Shown here: positions 11,367-22,664 of the stretch, in pieces | Layout of the letters: each line of letters opens with the position of its first letter | Numbering within the stretch: position 1 is the stretch's first letter | NCBI GenBank assembly: GCA_047967505.1 | Contig: CM106541.1 | Strand: one strand, 5' to 3' | Origin: Dipteris shenzhenensis | Lineage: Eukaryota > Polypodiophyta > Polypodiopsida > Gleicheniales | Length of the DNA: 64,000 nt | Made by a program: the position numbers and the translations under genes | The notes under the pieces: model-generated | Database searches by the model: none | Seen by the model: only the letters and a program-made list of their open reading frames with translations | What the model was told of the DNA's origin: nothing

Positions 11367-11735
11367 AGAAATAGCATGGCGACTGCAAGAACTGGAAGAA
11401 GCTAAAGGTGATGTGCAAGCTCTCCAACTGTTGACATTTGTCATGGCATTCTTGTTTGCCTTGATGAACAACCTTATGCAGCGCCATGTCTCTAAGCCTT
11501 GCTTGTAAAGATGGATGTGATATCATGAGGGTTGGTCCTTCTAAGATTGTCTATGTGCTATTCTATGCTGAAGATTCTTCCCATGTAGTATTTTACAATA
11601 CACCAGTCACACCCTACCCTGCCTATGTGTGCTTTGTGGATGTATCTTCACCCGATTTTCAGTTCAAGCTTCCTCTTTCTATTGTTTGTCCATAGATAAT
11701 CCTTGGCTTGTCTCTCTCTTTTCCATCTTCCAAGC

Positions 11736-12792
11736 ATCGCTGACATTCCCGTGTTTTGTGGATAGGTGGAAGAAAATTCAAATGAGTATCTTGTGGCCTT
11801 CAGGCGCCGTTGTGTTTCAACTTTCTTACTGAAGACAGATGGCTGTTGGTTCTTCCCACATTTATAGAGGGTTTGGCTCAAGTGTGGTATGAGAAGCAGG
11901 ATGAAGACGTTCGCCAAAGTAGGCCAAGGTTGACAGCAGCAATGATTGAGTATTTCGGCAAAGAAGAGGAGCCGAAGAATGTGTACCTGCAGGTAGAAAA
12001 CTTGAAGCAGTCAAAAGGTGAGACGGTGCCTCGATATGTGGATCGAGCAGCCATGCTCCTGGACCGTTTAATTGCCACACAGGAGGACAATGCCAGATTT
12101 TGAGCTGGAATGACTTAGCATGTGCTGGGCTACATTGTAGCAGGAGCAAGTGATGAATTCCGCCTCAAGCTTAAATGGGAGAATCGAGAAACTATGGTGC
12201 TAGCACATGAGATTGCTCAAAAGTTTGATAAAGTTCAGTCTGACCGCGCTTCAAAGAAGACAATTGTCCCTCCATAACCCCCTCAATTCCTACAACAACA
12301 ACCTGGGGGGTCTAACTCAGGGGCATACCCCCACCCCTCATCAGGGATGTATCCACCGCCTCCACCTCAAATGTATGGTCCTCCCTTAGATGCTTACCCT
12401 CAACAAGGTGTATATTCTCACCCTCCGCCTCGAAGATTTCCCCAGTCTCACCCACAAGCCACCCTCCTTTCTACTCCCTCGGCCCCTCTAGCTAAAGAGG
12501 CCCCCCCTGCAATAGAACCTGGAGTCAATGACCTAGCCAAGGCCTTGAATGATCTTTGGCTTGAGATGGTGGGCATCAAAAATCAAGCTAACCGCCCTCC
12601 AAGAGACTGTGCTAATGTTGTATGCTACGAGTGCCACCAGAAGGGTCATTATCGCATGGAATGTCCCAATTTTCCAAGGGTGAATCTTTTAAGTGAATCA
12701 GGCACCTTGGGAAAAGAAGTTGTACCACCTCAGACCCCTCTAAACAGTGGACCAGGCTGCCCCAAGAAGAAGGTGTCCTTCTCAGAGCCCTA
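11736..12792 (+). pseudogene. Gypsy B gag
   Basis: The sequence matches gag of copy D, where the protein starts with ATG (35342). The corresponding codon here is ATC (11736-11738), so the start is lost. A four-base loss near 11818 relative to D shifts the frame. The core reads GLAQVWYEKQDEDV, EYFGKEEEPKNVYLQVENLKQ and VPRYVDRAAMLLDRL, as in retrotransposon Gag. Then come a Pro/Tyr/Gln-rich linker and the knuckle CYECHQKGHYRMEC (CX2CX4HX4C) near 12629. About 30 bases present in D after 'SESGT' are deleted here. Gag forms the virus-like particle in active elements. Confidence 0.85.
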
Positions 12793-13019
12793 AGATGGTA
12801 GACCCACCAACCGAGAAGACTAAAAGATCCCGCAGGAGTAAGTGGTCACCCTCGGATTTTCCCATCGGCTCGGGGCAAGAAGACTATTCGGTTGTTCAGG
12901 ACCTTGCTCATTGTTCTTTGAGCATCACGCTCCCTCAACTAATAGCATTAAGCCCTAAGGTGAGATGTGAGCTGTAGCAAGGGCTCTCAACAAGGAGGAA
13001 CAAGAAAAAGGAAAAGGTA

Positions 13020-13388
13020 AGAGAGGTATCTTCTATCTCTGAAGAAATTGATCGGCACCCACATACAATTGATGTCATCATAGATAATTGCCGTGTCAAA
13101 AATATGTGTGTTGATGGGGGAGCTACATGTAATATCATGGTGCCTCGAGTCATGAAGAAATTGAATTTGAAATGTACAAGGTGTTCCTCCACTCGAATCA
13201 AGGTAGCACATGGTCGACGACTCGCCACCCTTGGGGTTATTGAGGATTTGCCCATCACTATCAATGGGTTGACCACCACCATCAATTTCTATGTAGTGGA
13301 CATTGAAGATATAGGTAGGAGTTACCCAGCGATACTCGGGAGACCATGGTTGAGAAAGAGTGATGCAGTCAGCTATTGGAAGACATGA
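13020..13388 (+). pseudogene. Gypsy B aspartic protease
   Basis: The frame contains VIIDNCRVKNMCVDGGATCNIM, the retropepsin active-site region with DGG in place of the commoner DSG or DTG. It is followed by HGRRLATLGVIEDLPITING, YVVDIEDIGRSYPAILGRPWL and a TGA. The LGRPWL motif marks the end of the protease domain in plant gypsy elements. The enzyme cuts the Gag-Pol polyprotein in working copies. Confidence 0.8.
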
Positions 13389-13391
13389 CAC

Positions 13392-15172
13392 ATGTCTTTT
13401 GGTGCTTCTAAGGAGAAGATCCCGGTGCAACCCGATGCCATGGAACCAAAAGAAGAAGAGCAGCAAGACAGTGATACTCTCTCATCCTCAGTGTCTGAAT
13501 CAATGGACGAATTAGACGGGGAAGAGGAATTCTCAAAGGAGGAAGTTTACATGATGGGGGTGTCTCCGACCCCGCCACTTGCAGAAAAGGTAACAGCTAG
13601 TCCTCAACAGCTTGAATCTATGCTTTCCCCATACCTCTCTACAAGTGAGAAAGACGCATTCCTAGAAATGTTCAAAGATTTCCCTGACCTCTTTACAACT
13701 AGCTACCACCACCTTCGCCATGTGACTGCCATAGAGCACAAGATAGAGCTTGATGCGAAGCCTGTGGCTCAGAATTATCGGAGATTATTGGAGATTAGGG
13801 CCCCTACAGACCGATGCTTTGCACTCAGAGTTGCAGAAGCTTGTAGAAGCTGGGTTTATTGTTCTGGTTCACAACACTGAATGGGTTTCAACAATGGTAG
13901 TCACCCCAAAGAAAACCAACAAGTGGTGGGTTTGCATCGACTATAAGAAACTCAATGTGGCCACCAAGAGGGATCATCATCCTCTTCCCTTTCAAGACCT
14001 CATTCTTGAGAAGGTAAGTGGTCATGAGATGTATACTTTCTGTGATGGTTACTCTGGGTTTTATCAAATCAGAATTGCCGAAGAAGATGTGCTTAAAACC
14101 ACATTTGCCACACCCTGGGGGACATTTGCATTCAAAGTAATGCCATTTGGCCTCACCAATACCCCTGCTACCTTTCAAAGATTTATGTAGATGGTGTTTG
14201 CTCCTTATTTGGGGGATTTCTTGGAGGTGCTTTTAGATGATTTTTGTATATTCTCATCATGTCAGGAGCACGTCATGAAGGTTAGATTGACCTTCCAAAG
14301 GGTCAATGATGCAAATAGCAGTCTCAACCCTGAGAAATGCACCATTGGAGCCACTTAAGGTAGGTTACTAGGACGTATTGTCTCATCTGAGGGCATCAAG
14401 CCTGACCCCGAGAAGGTAGAAGCTATCCTCAAGCTCTCCCCACCAACAACAAAATGTCAGGTACACTCATTTGTCAATCTAGTAGTATACTATCGTCGCT
14501 TCATTGATCAATATGTTGCGTTGACACGACCCATGACTATGCTATTAAAAGATGGGGTTGATTTCTCTTGGGATGAGGATTGTGATCATGGGTTTGCATA
14601 AATCAAGAATGCTCTGGCTTCAGAACCCATTCTATGCAATCCAGATTGGTCAAAGACTTTCTATATCAATCCTAGGTTTGGTGAGCACACTCTGGTAGGT
14701 ATTCTTCTCCAGCAAGGGGAGGATTAGTTCATGTATCCCGTTCGATTTGCTTCTCGACAATTGCTCGACATTGAGTTACGCTATTCAGAGGCTGACAAGC
14801 ATGCCTTATCTTTGGTGTTCTGCATTGAGAAATTTAAGCATTATGTGGCTGGAAAGTCCTTCATTATACTCACTAGCACTAGTCTTGCAAAGCAAGTTCT
14901 TCAATCACCAAATTCCATGGGCCGGTTGGCCAAATGGTTGGCAGTTCTACAAGAATATGATTTTTCTTTCAAAATTGTAAAAGGGGGTTGTTCCAACTTG
15001 AAGAATGCTTTGATTGATTTAGAGGATTGCCTCGATGTAACCCTTGTAGCGGCCATAGAAGTTGGGGATCCATGGTATGGTGGTATCTATAGGTTTCTGA
15101 CTGCTTTCTCCTTTCCTCCAGAAAGTACTAGCTATGAGAGAAAGAAGATCCGCAAAGATAGTAGGTACTAAG
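13392..15172 (+). pseudogene. Gypsy B reverse transcriptase and RNase H
   Basis: An acidic linker (13392 on) leads to LFTTSYHHLRHV and, after a frameshift near 13790, to the palm: LVEAGFIVLVHNTEWVS, CIDYKKLNVATKRDHHPLP, GHEMYTFCDGYSGFYQI, TTFATPWGTFAFKVMPFGL, TFQRFM, then TAG (14188-14190) and LLDDFCIFSS, where the catalytic box is LLDD. The connection region continues past a TAA to an RNase H-type region (FASRQLLDIELRYSEADKHAL and HYVAGKSFIILTS). At least four stops lie in frame. At 14188 copy D has CAG, so this stop arose here by C-to-T change. Confidence 0.9.
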
Positions 15173-16260
15173 ACGGGCCATTGATGCAGATGAAGTGCCT
15201 AAGGTATTGAAGCATTATCATGATGGATTTTGTGGAGGCCACTATGCCAGTGACTATACAGCTAAGAAGATTTTACATCTTGGGTACTATTGGCCGACCT
15301 TGTTCAAGGATGTCACTTTGTATTGCAAAACCTGTGAACCATGTTAATTCTTTGGTAGGAAGGATTTGCGTCCTAGGCAACATCACCCAGTGATGTCCAT
15401 CCATCCGTTTTAGAAGTGGGGAATAGATTTTTTCAGACCCTTGACAATGATTGCCCGCAAAAAGAAGTATCTTTTGGTAGCCACTCAGTATGTCACTAAG
15501 TGGGCTGAAGCTATCGCCCTCCCCACTGCAAATGGTAAGGCGATTTCAAATTTCATATTTGAACGTATCTGTACAAGGTTTGGGACACCCATGGAAATAG
15601 TCTCTGACTATGGGAGTCTGTTCTTAAATGAAGCAGTGGAGTTACTCATGGATCACATGGGTATTGATCATCGCACTTCTAGCATCTATTATCCAGCATC
15701 CATGGGTCAAACGGAGTGGACCAATGGCCTCCTTTGTAAAACCATGGGAAAAATGGCCACAGGGAACAGGAGCCAGTGGGATCAGAAGGTCACAGAAGCT
15801 ATATGGGCTTACATCACTCATAAAACATCTACAGGTCACACTCCTTTTGAGTTGGTATATGGTACTGAGGCCGTTTTACCACTAGAGATAGAGATTCCAG
15901 CTTTGAGATTGGCACAAGAATAGAGGATGACAAAAGATGAACATGTAGAGGCCTGATTGGTGCAACTTGAGAAGCTAGATGAAACTCGACGCCTTGCCCT
16001 ACATCAAACAGAGATCCAAAAGAGTCAACAAAAGGCCCGCTTGGATGCTAAGATTCGCAAGGGATGGGAAAGACATTTTGTTGAGGGGGATGTTGTGCTA
16101 TGCTTTGATAACAGATTGGACCACCAAATGGATAAGAAGTTTCTGCCACTATGGACCGGTCCATACAAAGTCATCAAGGAACATAGCAATGGGTCTGTAC
16201 AAGTTTAGGAGCTGCATGAACCATATGGCAAGAAGGTGATCAACAAGCGTTACCTCAAGC
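15173..16260 (+). pseudogene. Gypsy B integrase
   Basis: The HHCC zinc-binding part reads HYHDGFCGGHYASDY, then CKTCEPC. The catalytic core shows GIDFF (first Asp), IVSDYGSLFLNEAV (second Asp) and SMGQTEWTNGL (Glu), so the D,D-E triad is visible. Then come FELVYGTEAVLPLE, a basic helix, and GPYKVIKEHSNGSVQV as in the C-terminal DNA-binding domain, ending near PFFVHDGP. TAG stops after CEPC and after IHPF, and others after RLAQE and SVQV, break the frame. In active elements integrase joins the DNA copy to the chromosome. Confidence 0.9.
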
Positions 16261-16312
16261 CCTTCTTTGTGCATGATGGACCCAGGCATGGAAATGCTGT
16301 GCATTCCCTGCC

Positions 16313-16325
16313 TGGGGGGGGGGAC
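16313..16325 (+). other. Polypurine tract of gypsy B
   Basis: A G run directly before the TGTTA of the LTR (ending ggggac). Its position is that of the primer for plus-strand DNA synthesis. Copy D has the same tract at 38024-38035. Confidence 0.7.
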
Positions 16326-17288
16326 TGTTATGGATAAATTTGTCTAAGGAAAAAGGCATAAATATGAGTGTGTGAATAGTATAATAAAATTTGGTGTGCA
16401 TAGGGCCCAGGGTTGAGGTGGCAGGGCATGACCATGTGCCACCCTTCCACGTAAGAGGACCCATAAGGTGAGTTGTACATAATCCATGGTAGTAATATTA
16501 TAAAATGTAAGGTGGCATGGCTCCTCCATGTGCCACCCCTCCACCTAGGCTGCATTTAGTGAGATATGGCTCAAAGTCCATGGGAGAAGTAATATAAAAT
16601 AGGTGGACATGGATATTATATTGGGTTATTCTCTCCACATAGGATAGGCCCATGTGGGGGAGGTATAGATAGTCCAAGGATGCAAGTTAAATAATAGGGA
16701 AAGTAGGATGAGGTGGCAACATTCCTTGTGCCAACCCTCCACTTGTCCTCCTAGAGGTTTGAACATATTATAAAATTGGGAAAGACCAAGGGAGTATCAT
16801 AGACTTGAGATATGGGGCTTGATTTATGTGGAAAAATGAGGCAAAGAGTTGTCGCACACAATTGAGAGTGCGTAACCGCCTAGCCCACATGGGAGACTTT
16901 TCCACACATACCATACATGTGGGAGTATGCATTTATTGGGAGAGATCCCCTCTCTTGGCTATAAAAGGAGGGGGATATTCCTTGATGAGATACGCTCATT
17001 CTTGTAAAGCCACCTAGCTAGTACTTTGATTTCTCCCTTCTCTTCCTTTAAAAATAAAGCATGGTCCTATCTCCATCTTTACATTCCTCCTCCCATCATG
17101 TACATGCTTCTCTTCCCCCTCTCCCTTTCCCCTTGTGCCATAGTCTCCCTCTTCATTCCCTCCACTTCTAATCCCATTTCCCCTCCCATGTTAATGTTTC
17201 GCCCTCACATTCTCCTTTCCTCTATGGCCCTTGAGCATCGCCATGCTTAGTGTCTAGCCTCTTGTCCTGATTTCTTTTCCGGCTAATA
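16326..17288 (+). repeat. Gypsy B 3' LTR
   Basis: Starts TGTTA and ends CTAATA, imperfect inverted ends. It aligns along its whole length with the LTR of copy D at 38036-39030, and the similarity stops abruptly at 17288 and 39030, which sets the right ends. The next bases (gtacc) belong to the copia E reading frame, so E was the insertion target. Confidence 0.85.
16969..16977 (+). promoter_or_regulatory. TATA box in gypsy B LTR
   Basis: CTATAAAAG, conserved at the same place in the LTR of copy D (38684-38692). It fits the U3/R boundary of an LTR promoter. Confidence 0.6.
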
Positions 17289-18295
17289 GTACCTTTTGAT
17301 TGTACTTTCCCTGATAAAGTGTGATCCCTGTGTCATCTCTCCATATCTCTATACCAAGAAAATCATGTAGTTATCCCATGTCCTTCATGTCAAACGCTAA
17401 GGTGAGTTGACTCTTTGTTTTTGAGATGAGATGTCCATTGGAGCTGATGATGATCAAGTCATCATCATAGAGCACTACAAGAAGGATGTCTTTTGTAGTC
17501 TTTTTTATGTAAAGAGATGGATCTGGATTTGATGGCTGAAAACTAGATGTAAAAAAGTAATGATGAATCCTTCCATTCCATGCACGAGGAGCTTGTTTCA
17601 AACCATAAAGTGATTTCTGCAACCTATAGACCTTTTGTTCCATCCCAGTAATAGCATATCCTGGAGGTTGTATCATGTAGATTTTCTCATCTAGAAAACC
17701 ATTGAGGAAGGCATTCTTCACATCCATCTAGTGGATGGGCCAATCAAAGTGACCTACAAGAGCTATGGCTATCCCGATGGTATTCATCTGTGCAATTGGT
17801 GCAAAGGTCTCCTCATAATTTGTGCCATACTCTTGGGCATACCCCTTGGCTACCAACTAGGCCTTGTATCTATCAACCTCACTAGCTGAGTTGAGTTTGA
17901 CTTTGTAAACCCATTTGCATCCTATGGGCTTCTTCTCTACATAGGAAGATCTGTCAAGATCCAAGTCGGGTTCTTGAGAAGAGCATTGTACTCTTCATCC
18001 CTTGTGTGTTTCCATGGACTTGTACTACATCTTTGAATAAGGTTGTCTCATCAAACTCCATCACTTTGACCATGAATGCATAGTTTATCTTGTAGGTCCA
18101 CCTCTTAGGTGTCTTTTGATCATGAGCAAATATTCTGAGATTGGAAGTGGAACTTTCAGGAATCTCGGTGATGACCGTGGTAGCTGCTATATCCATTATG
18201 TCAAGAACCTTTTCTTTGGATTTACTCTGAGTGGTCACTGTGAATTGCATACTATCTAACTCTGCAAGCAAAGAAATATGATAAATCACTAGCAT
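17289..18295 (-). pseudogene. Copia E reverse transcriptase
   Basis: Reading leftward: KRWTYKINYAFMVKVMEFDE, PIGCKWVYKVKLNS, LVAKGYAQEYGTNYEETFAP, MDVKNAFLNGFLDEKIYM, LYGLKQAPRAWNG, VVLYDDDLIIISSNG (catalytic box YDDD where YVDD is usual), then MKDMG, a TAA, LHDFLGIEIW. It is the copia RVT_2 domain, cut off by the gypsy B LTR. Stops before MDVKNAF and after MKDMG, and a stop in RYKA*LVAKG, show it is dead. Confidence 0.85.
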
Positions 18296-18299
18296 TACA

Positions 18300-18775
18300 G
18301 GCTAGGTGGAGTAGATACTATAGTCGAACTATCAAAGTATGATGAAGCCTCGTCAATGATAACATCCCTGGATATAATATTGACTGGATCGTCGAGTTGG
18401 TATCCCTTCGACTCTATAGCATATCCAAGAAAAACACAATTATTGATTTGATATTGAGTTGAGTCCTAAGTGCATCAAGATCATGAGCATAAGAAAAAAA
18501 AACAAATATTCTCAAGTGACCAATAGAGGGCTTAGTTCTTGTGAATGCCTCTTCTGTTGTTATATCTTGCAATGAAGCAGTGGGACTCATGTTCATCAAG
18601 TACACAGCTGTGTCACGTGCCTCGGCCCAATACTATCTTGGAACATTCTTCTCATCAAACATGTATCTAGATGACTCTGGAATCACTCTGTTCTTTTGTT
18701 CACCAATCCCATTTTTGTGAGGGGTATACCTGCATGTGAATTGACATGTGATTCCATGCTATCTGCAAAAGGCAT
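18300..18775 (-). pseudogene. Copia E integrase C-terminal part
   Basis: The minus strand reads FCRQHGITCQFTCRYTPHKNG, then EQKNR, which matches the copia integrase stretch around the catalytic Glu (usual PQQNGVAERKNR; here the Glu falls in GEQKNR). It then gives DTAVYLMNMSPTASLQ and PSIGHLRIFVFFSYAH, the usual sequence after the core. The N-terminal part with the two Asp residues is missing. Confidence 0.75.
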
Positions 18776-18778
18776 GGA

Positions 18779-18995
18779 ATTATTCTCTTTTCCCCTCTTC
18801 TTTTCCCCCCTCTTTCAATCTCTTTTTCCCTCCTTTCCTTCTCTTCTTTTTTCCCTCTTTCAATCTCTTTTCCCCTCTTCTTTTTTCCCCTCTTTCAATC
18901 CCTTTTTCCCTCCTTTCCTTCTCTTCTTTTTCCCCTCTTTTAATCTCTTTTCCCCTCTTCCTTCTCTTATGTTTATGCTCTTTTCCCCTCTTCAA
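18779..18995 (+). repeat. Pyrimidine tract related to CACTA element
   Basis: Almost only C and T on the plus strand, with repeated words such as cccctctttcaatctctttt. The same words in the same order occur in CACTA-2 at about 48200-48360, so this is probably a fragment of that element family rather than an independent simple repeat. The open frames across it are composition artefacts. Confidence 0.6.
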
Positions 18996-19199
18996 TAATC
19001 AGGTTTAGACATTAACTCTTATGTGACTAGAACCAATAGAAAATTAAATTTAAATAATTTAGCTACTAGGAAACACAACAATTTCAACCACGAGTGTTAA
19101 CTAACACCATGGTTAATATTTCATGTACTATGTTAAGCAAGTAGAGATGTAGGAGAGAACATGAGGTTTAGCATATGATATTTGCCTTGGATACATATG

Positions 19200-19400
19200 G
19201 GCCCAAGTTGTTGTAAAATGAGAATGAGAGAGACCTACATGAGAGTAAAAGGGTTAGCCCTCCCTTCAAAAGGTGGAATGTATATAAGGCCAAAAGTTTG
19301 ACTTTTTGTCTTCATCGTTTACTTGCAAGTTTTGGAATAGAAGCTCTCTCTCTCTCTCTCTTCATTCTCTTGCATTGATTCTTCTTGCTTCCTCTTGCTA
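19200..19400 (+). promoter_or_regulatory. LTR-like promoter module with TATA (copy 1)
   Basis: Contains 'ccctcccttcaaaaggtg', then tatataaggcc (TATA at 19281-19287), then 'cttcatcg' and a TC microsatellite. The same ordered words occur at 46400-46560 around tgtataaaaggcc. Conservation of a TATA box with its flanks suggests two LTRs or solo LTRs of one family; ends were not found. Confidence 0.45.
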
Positions 19401-20078
19401 AGTTGTCTTGTGACTATCGCTCTCCCTCTTCAAGACCATCTTAGTAATTTTGGGACAATTCCAAGTCTCACTTTTATTGAAAGTCACAAATTTTAATACA
19501 ATAGAATCCAATAGTTGCTTTTTATACATATATTTCTTTAAGGCTAGGAATCTGGTTTTTTATAGGTTTTTACATTGTTTTATTCTTTATAGACTACTTG
19601 TTTGAATATTTAGGAGCTTTTATATGACAAAATTCTTCATTTAGGGGATTTTAAATGATAATTTGGGCCTTAACCACTATATTAAGAGATAGTGTCCACG
19701 AGCACTTGTGCACTCTATCATCAAGAGCAGCATGCCATATAACTTTTTCATGGAAAGAGATTCAAATGTATAAATTTCATTACATGCAAATATAAATTTA
19801 TTTGCATGCTATGTTATTTCATTCATAACAATGTCTTTACAAATACATAAAAATGCCTCTTCCATTTGTTTCCCAAAAGACATTGATGTTTAAACAACAT
19901 ACCATTATTCAAGAGATAGATCTTTGTCTCCGAGATTCTAATGGTTGTAAATATCTCTTGGTTGCATGTCTAGTTGCGAATGATCTATTATAACCATGTT
20001 ATAATGCTTTAAGTATAGCTTCCATGTCACTCATCCACTGAAGATGTCTCATTTTTCTCAATATTCTAATTTGCACCT

Positions 20079-20355
20079 CTATCAATTGTATTGATGGATC
20101 AAGTTTCTGATTCCTTTGTTGCTCTATAATGGGTACTTCAGTGCTCTTTGTTTGAATTTGTGTGTACAACATTGTTGGCTCTTGGGATCCTTGACATGCT
20201 CCCTATCCTATATCTTCTATCAATTGTATTGGTGGATTGTGTTTCTCATTCCTTTGTTGCTCTAGTATCAATATTTTAGTGCTCTTCATTGGACTTCTTG
20301 TTTATAGTGCTATCAGATCTTGGGATCTTCAACATGCTCCTTGGTGTTGTTCTTT
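20079..20355. repeat. Two-copy tandem duplication, unit about 138 bp
   Basis: The words atcaattgtattg(a/g)tgga, cattcctttgttgctctA and cttgggatc recur in the same order 138 bases apart (for example 20081 and 20219). The copies have diverged. Confidence 0.7.
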
Positions 20356-21300
20356 TTGGCATTTTCTTGTGGTGTTTGGACTATTCTATGTAGCTGAGTG
20401 TTTGGAGTTTGCTTTTGATGAACTTTTGGTACTTGTGCTATCTGGTTGCATCCTTATGACATGTTCAAAGTGTTCTCAAATCATAGATTGTTGCCCATAT
20501 CTTGTTGATTCAATGATGGGCCATCATGAAATTGTTTCAATTTCAATAGATACAGTAAAAGCCTTGTGATGAGCTCATCATCTACAATTGCACCTCTAAA
20601 TTTATTTGGGAACAAGCATTTTGTTAGACCGTTGAGGGACACCTTGTATGGAATATCATCTATGAGGATTGTGTTTCTGTTTCTATAAATATTTGAATAT
20701 TGTGCACATGCTTGAGATAGGGGTCAAAGTATGCTTCCACATAATGATTGTTCCACAAGAAACAAGGAATTGAATCCTTTACACAATCTTCTTCTCCTTA
20801 AGTCATGAAGAAAGAAAATTGTTTTCTCGCTATGTGCTCCAAAAGCTTGATCATTGGCAGAACCTTCTACTTCAAAGCACATCACCACACTCCAACATTA
20901 AAGCTATTGTATATAGTACTTATGAATTCAATGCAACTTGCATGCAACACAACCCTTTCTTGCCCAATAGCATATATTTGAAGGCTGGTTGAACTAGTAG
21001 ATTTACACATCAAGAGTCCATCAAGATCTATTATGATTGTGTGTGAGTATTTAGACACATTCTCAATCACCAACTCTTCCATGTATTCTTCCTGGATTTC
21101 CATTGAACTTGGAAATACAATGCATTCCTCAAGCATAATGTGTTCAATAAACTCAACCTCTTTTTCATTTGTATTTCTTGTGACAAGATTCATATAGAGC
21201 ATTGCTATCCAAACTTTCTGATCAGCAAGGATACATGCAAATTATTTTTCACTTAGCAAACACCTATCAACCTCACCTAGTGAATTTATAAGTAGTTTAT

Positions 21301-21809
21301 ATCCCCAAAAACATGTGTTTGTATCAAGATTACATAAACTCATGGTTGCTCCTAGTCATCAATTACCAGTGTGTTATACTCCACTCTACATTTTGCAATT
21401 GAATTTTTTTCCAAAGTTCACCCATTTGCCCAATAAGATTTTTAACCTTCCTCTTGACTTCACACTCCTCCACATGCCTTCCACATGCTTGGCATGTGGC
21501 CTTTCTTATATTATTGGAACACATGGACATGAGCCCACCTCTTTATATGACTCACTCTTCCTATTTTCTAAAAACTCCATAATAATATCCCATACACAAA
21601 TAACTCTCACCCCATACCAAGGTATTCATAATTCATACCTATGGTATTTACAATGAGCCATTCCACTCATCCTCTCCATCCCATACAATATCATAGAAAA
21701 TAGAAATAAGTGAGAGCCGCTAGGCTATCACTTGATACTCAAACTCTTATCAAACATAGAGAAAAACAATACCAATGCCAATTTAAAAATATCAATTTTT
21801 GGCATCACA
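21301..21809 (-). repeat. Candidate 3' LTR of gypsy C
   Basis: On the minus strand, a purine-rich tract (21825-21810, ctgggggctgaaaga) sits after the end of the gypsy C coding region and is followed by TGTGATGCC, a plausible LTR start. A TATA-like catataaagagg lies inside at about 21550. The far end is a guess, as no second copy is present in the window. Confidence 0.35.
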
Positions 21810-21862
21810 TCTTTCAGCCCCCAGTAGATCCTCTATAATGAACAGAGAGGGTCTACTAGCCC

Positions 21863-22664
21863 TCAAGGTGGTCGAGCATAGAAGAATTTAAGGCGATACT
21901 CTTTGGTGTGTCCAAGTATCACCATGCCGTCAACATCCTCAAATTGATAGGTTCCATTGGTGACATTCATATACATCCTTATGGAGGTGTGGCCAAAAGT
22001 AACCAATCTCTGCTTCAGTTGTGGAGTTAACCCTCGAGGAAACATCCTTCTTCCACATATTGCTGAACATCTTGCAGTTCTGGCCATCTAGTGTCTACCA
22101 AAGAAACCACCCCCTGGACTTGGACTACAATGGCTTGAGTAGCTAACTCATCTGCCCTTTGATTTTCTTTTCTGTTTATATGAACAAACTTGCAAAAATC
22201 AAATTGACTACATAGTGCCATAGCCTTTTGATTAAGCTCCTTCAAATGAGGACTTCTTGTCTTGTAATGCCCTTGCATTTGCTTTATAATAAGCTGAGAA
22301 TATCCTCTTACTTCCAATTCTTTAACTTGACTTTGAAGAAAACCCTCCAAACCAAGAATCAAAGCATTATATTCAGCTGCATTGTTAGTTGTGATACCTG
22401 GAAGCTCTATCCTCTTGCCCATACTTCTTGACCTTTAGAATTCATCAAGACCATCCCCCCGGCTTCTTGTTGGTGTGAAGGACTAAAAGCCCCATCAAAA
22501 TACAAAACAAAAGCTGTTGGTGGTATATCTCTTTCATCTTTAATGTTCTCCTTACATTTCTTTTCTTCTCCTAGATCCTCCTGTCCTATGAGCAAATCTG
22601 CCATAGTGGACCTAGTGGTATTTTCAGTGACAAAAGAGAAAGAGAACTCTTGAAGCTCTGACAA
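21863..22664 (-). pseudogene. Gypsy C second RNase H and C-terminal tail
   Basis: The frame reads FVLYFDGAFSPS (first Asp), GGMVLMNSKG, then TNNAAEYNALILGLEG (Glu), LEVRGYSQLIIKQMQGHY and NRKENQRADELATQA (last Asp). It is an RNase H of the reverse-transcriptase-like type following a first one, so the element has the dual RNase H seen in Tat-lineage plant gypsy elements. The usual Asp of 'GDSxL' is Tyr here (GYS), so it is probably inactive. A stop splits it near 22425. Downstream frames read LTPQLKQRLVTFGHTS and LGHTKEYRLKFFYARPP, a basic-aromatic tail I do not recognise. Confidence 0.75.

Larger units (their letters stand above)
11312..17288 (+). mobile_element. Ty3/gypsy retrotransposon, copy B (no 5' LTR found)
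   Basis: The order gag, protease, reverse transcriptase, RNase H, integrase, polypurine tract, 3' LTR on the plus strand is that of a Ty3/gypsy element. From 11312 it is closely similar to copy D (34921 on), which lets boundaries and mutations be compared. No matching LTR is seen upstream, so the 5' end is truncated or rearranged. Many stops and frameshifts interrupt the coding region. The LTR ends against copia E at 17288/17289. Confidence 0.9.
17289..18775 (-). mobile_element. Ty1/copia fragment E
   Basis: On the minus strand integrase precedes reverse transcriptase, the order that defines Ty1/copia. The left limit is the gypsy B LTR, which cuts the reverse transcriptase after the Tyr-Gln-rich stretch near the motif FLGIEIW. 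The right limit is the start of a pyrimidine tract at about 18779. No LTR of this copy is seen. Confidence 0.85.
18996..21300. other. No gene recognised; LTR-like promoter module and duplication
   Basis: A plus-strand open frame (20237-20569) and a minus-strand one (20882-21202) have no motif I recognise. The region 19200-19400 resembles 46390-46560. A duplication lies at 20079-20355. The rest is AT-rich with no signal. Confidence 0.4.
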
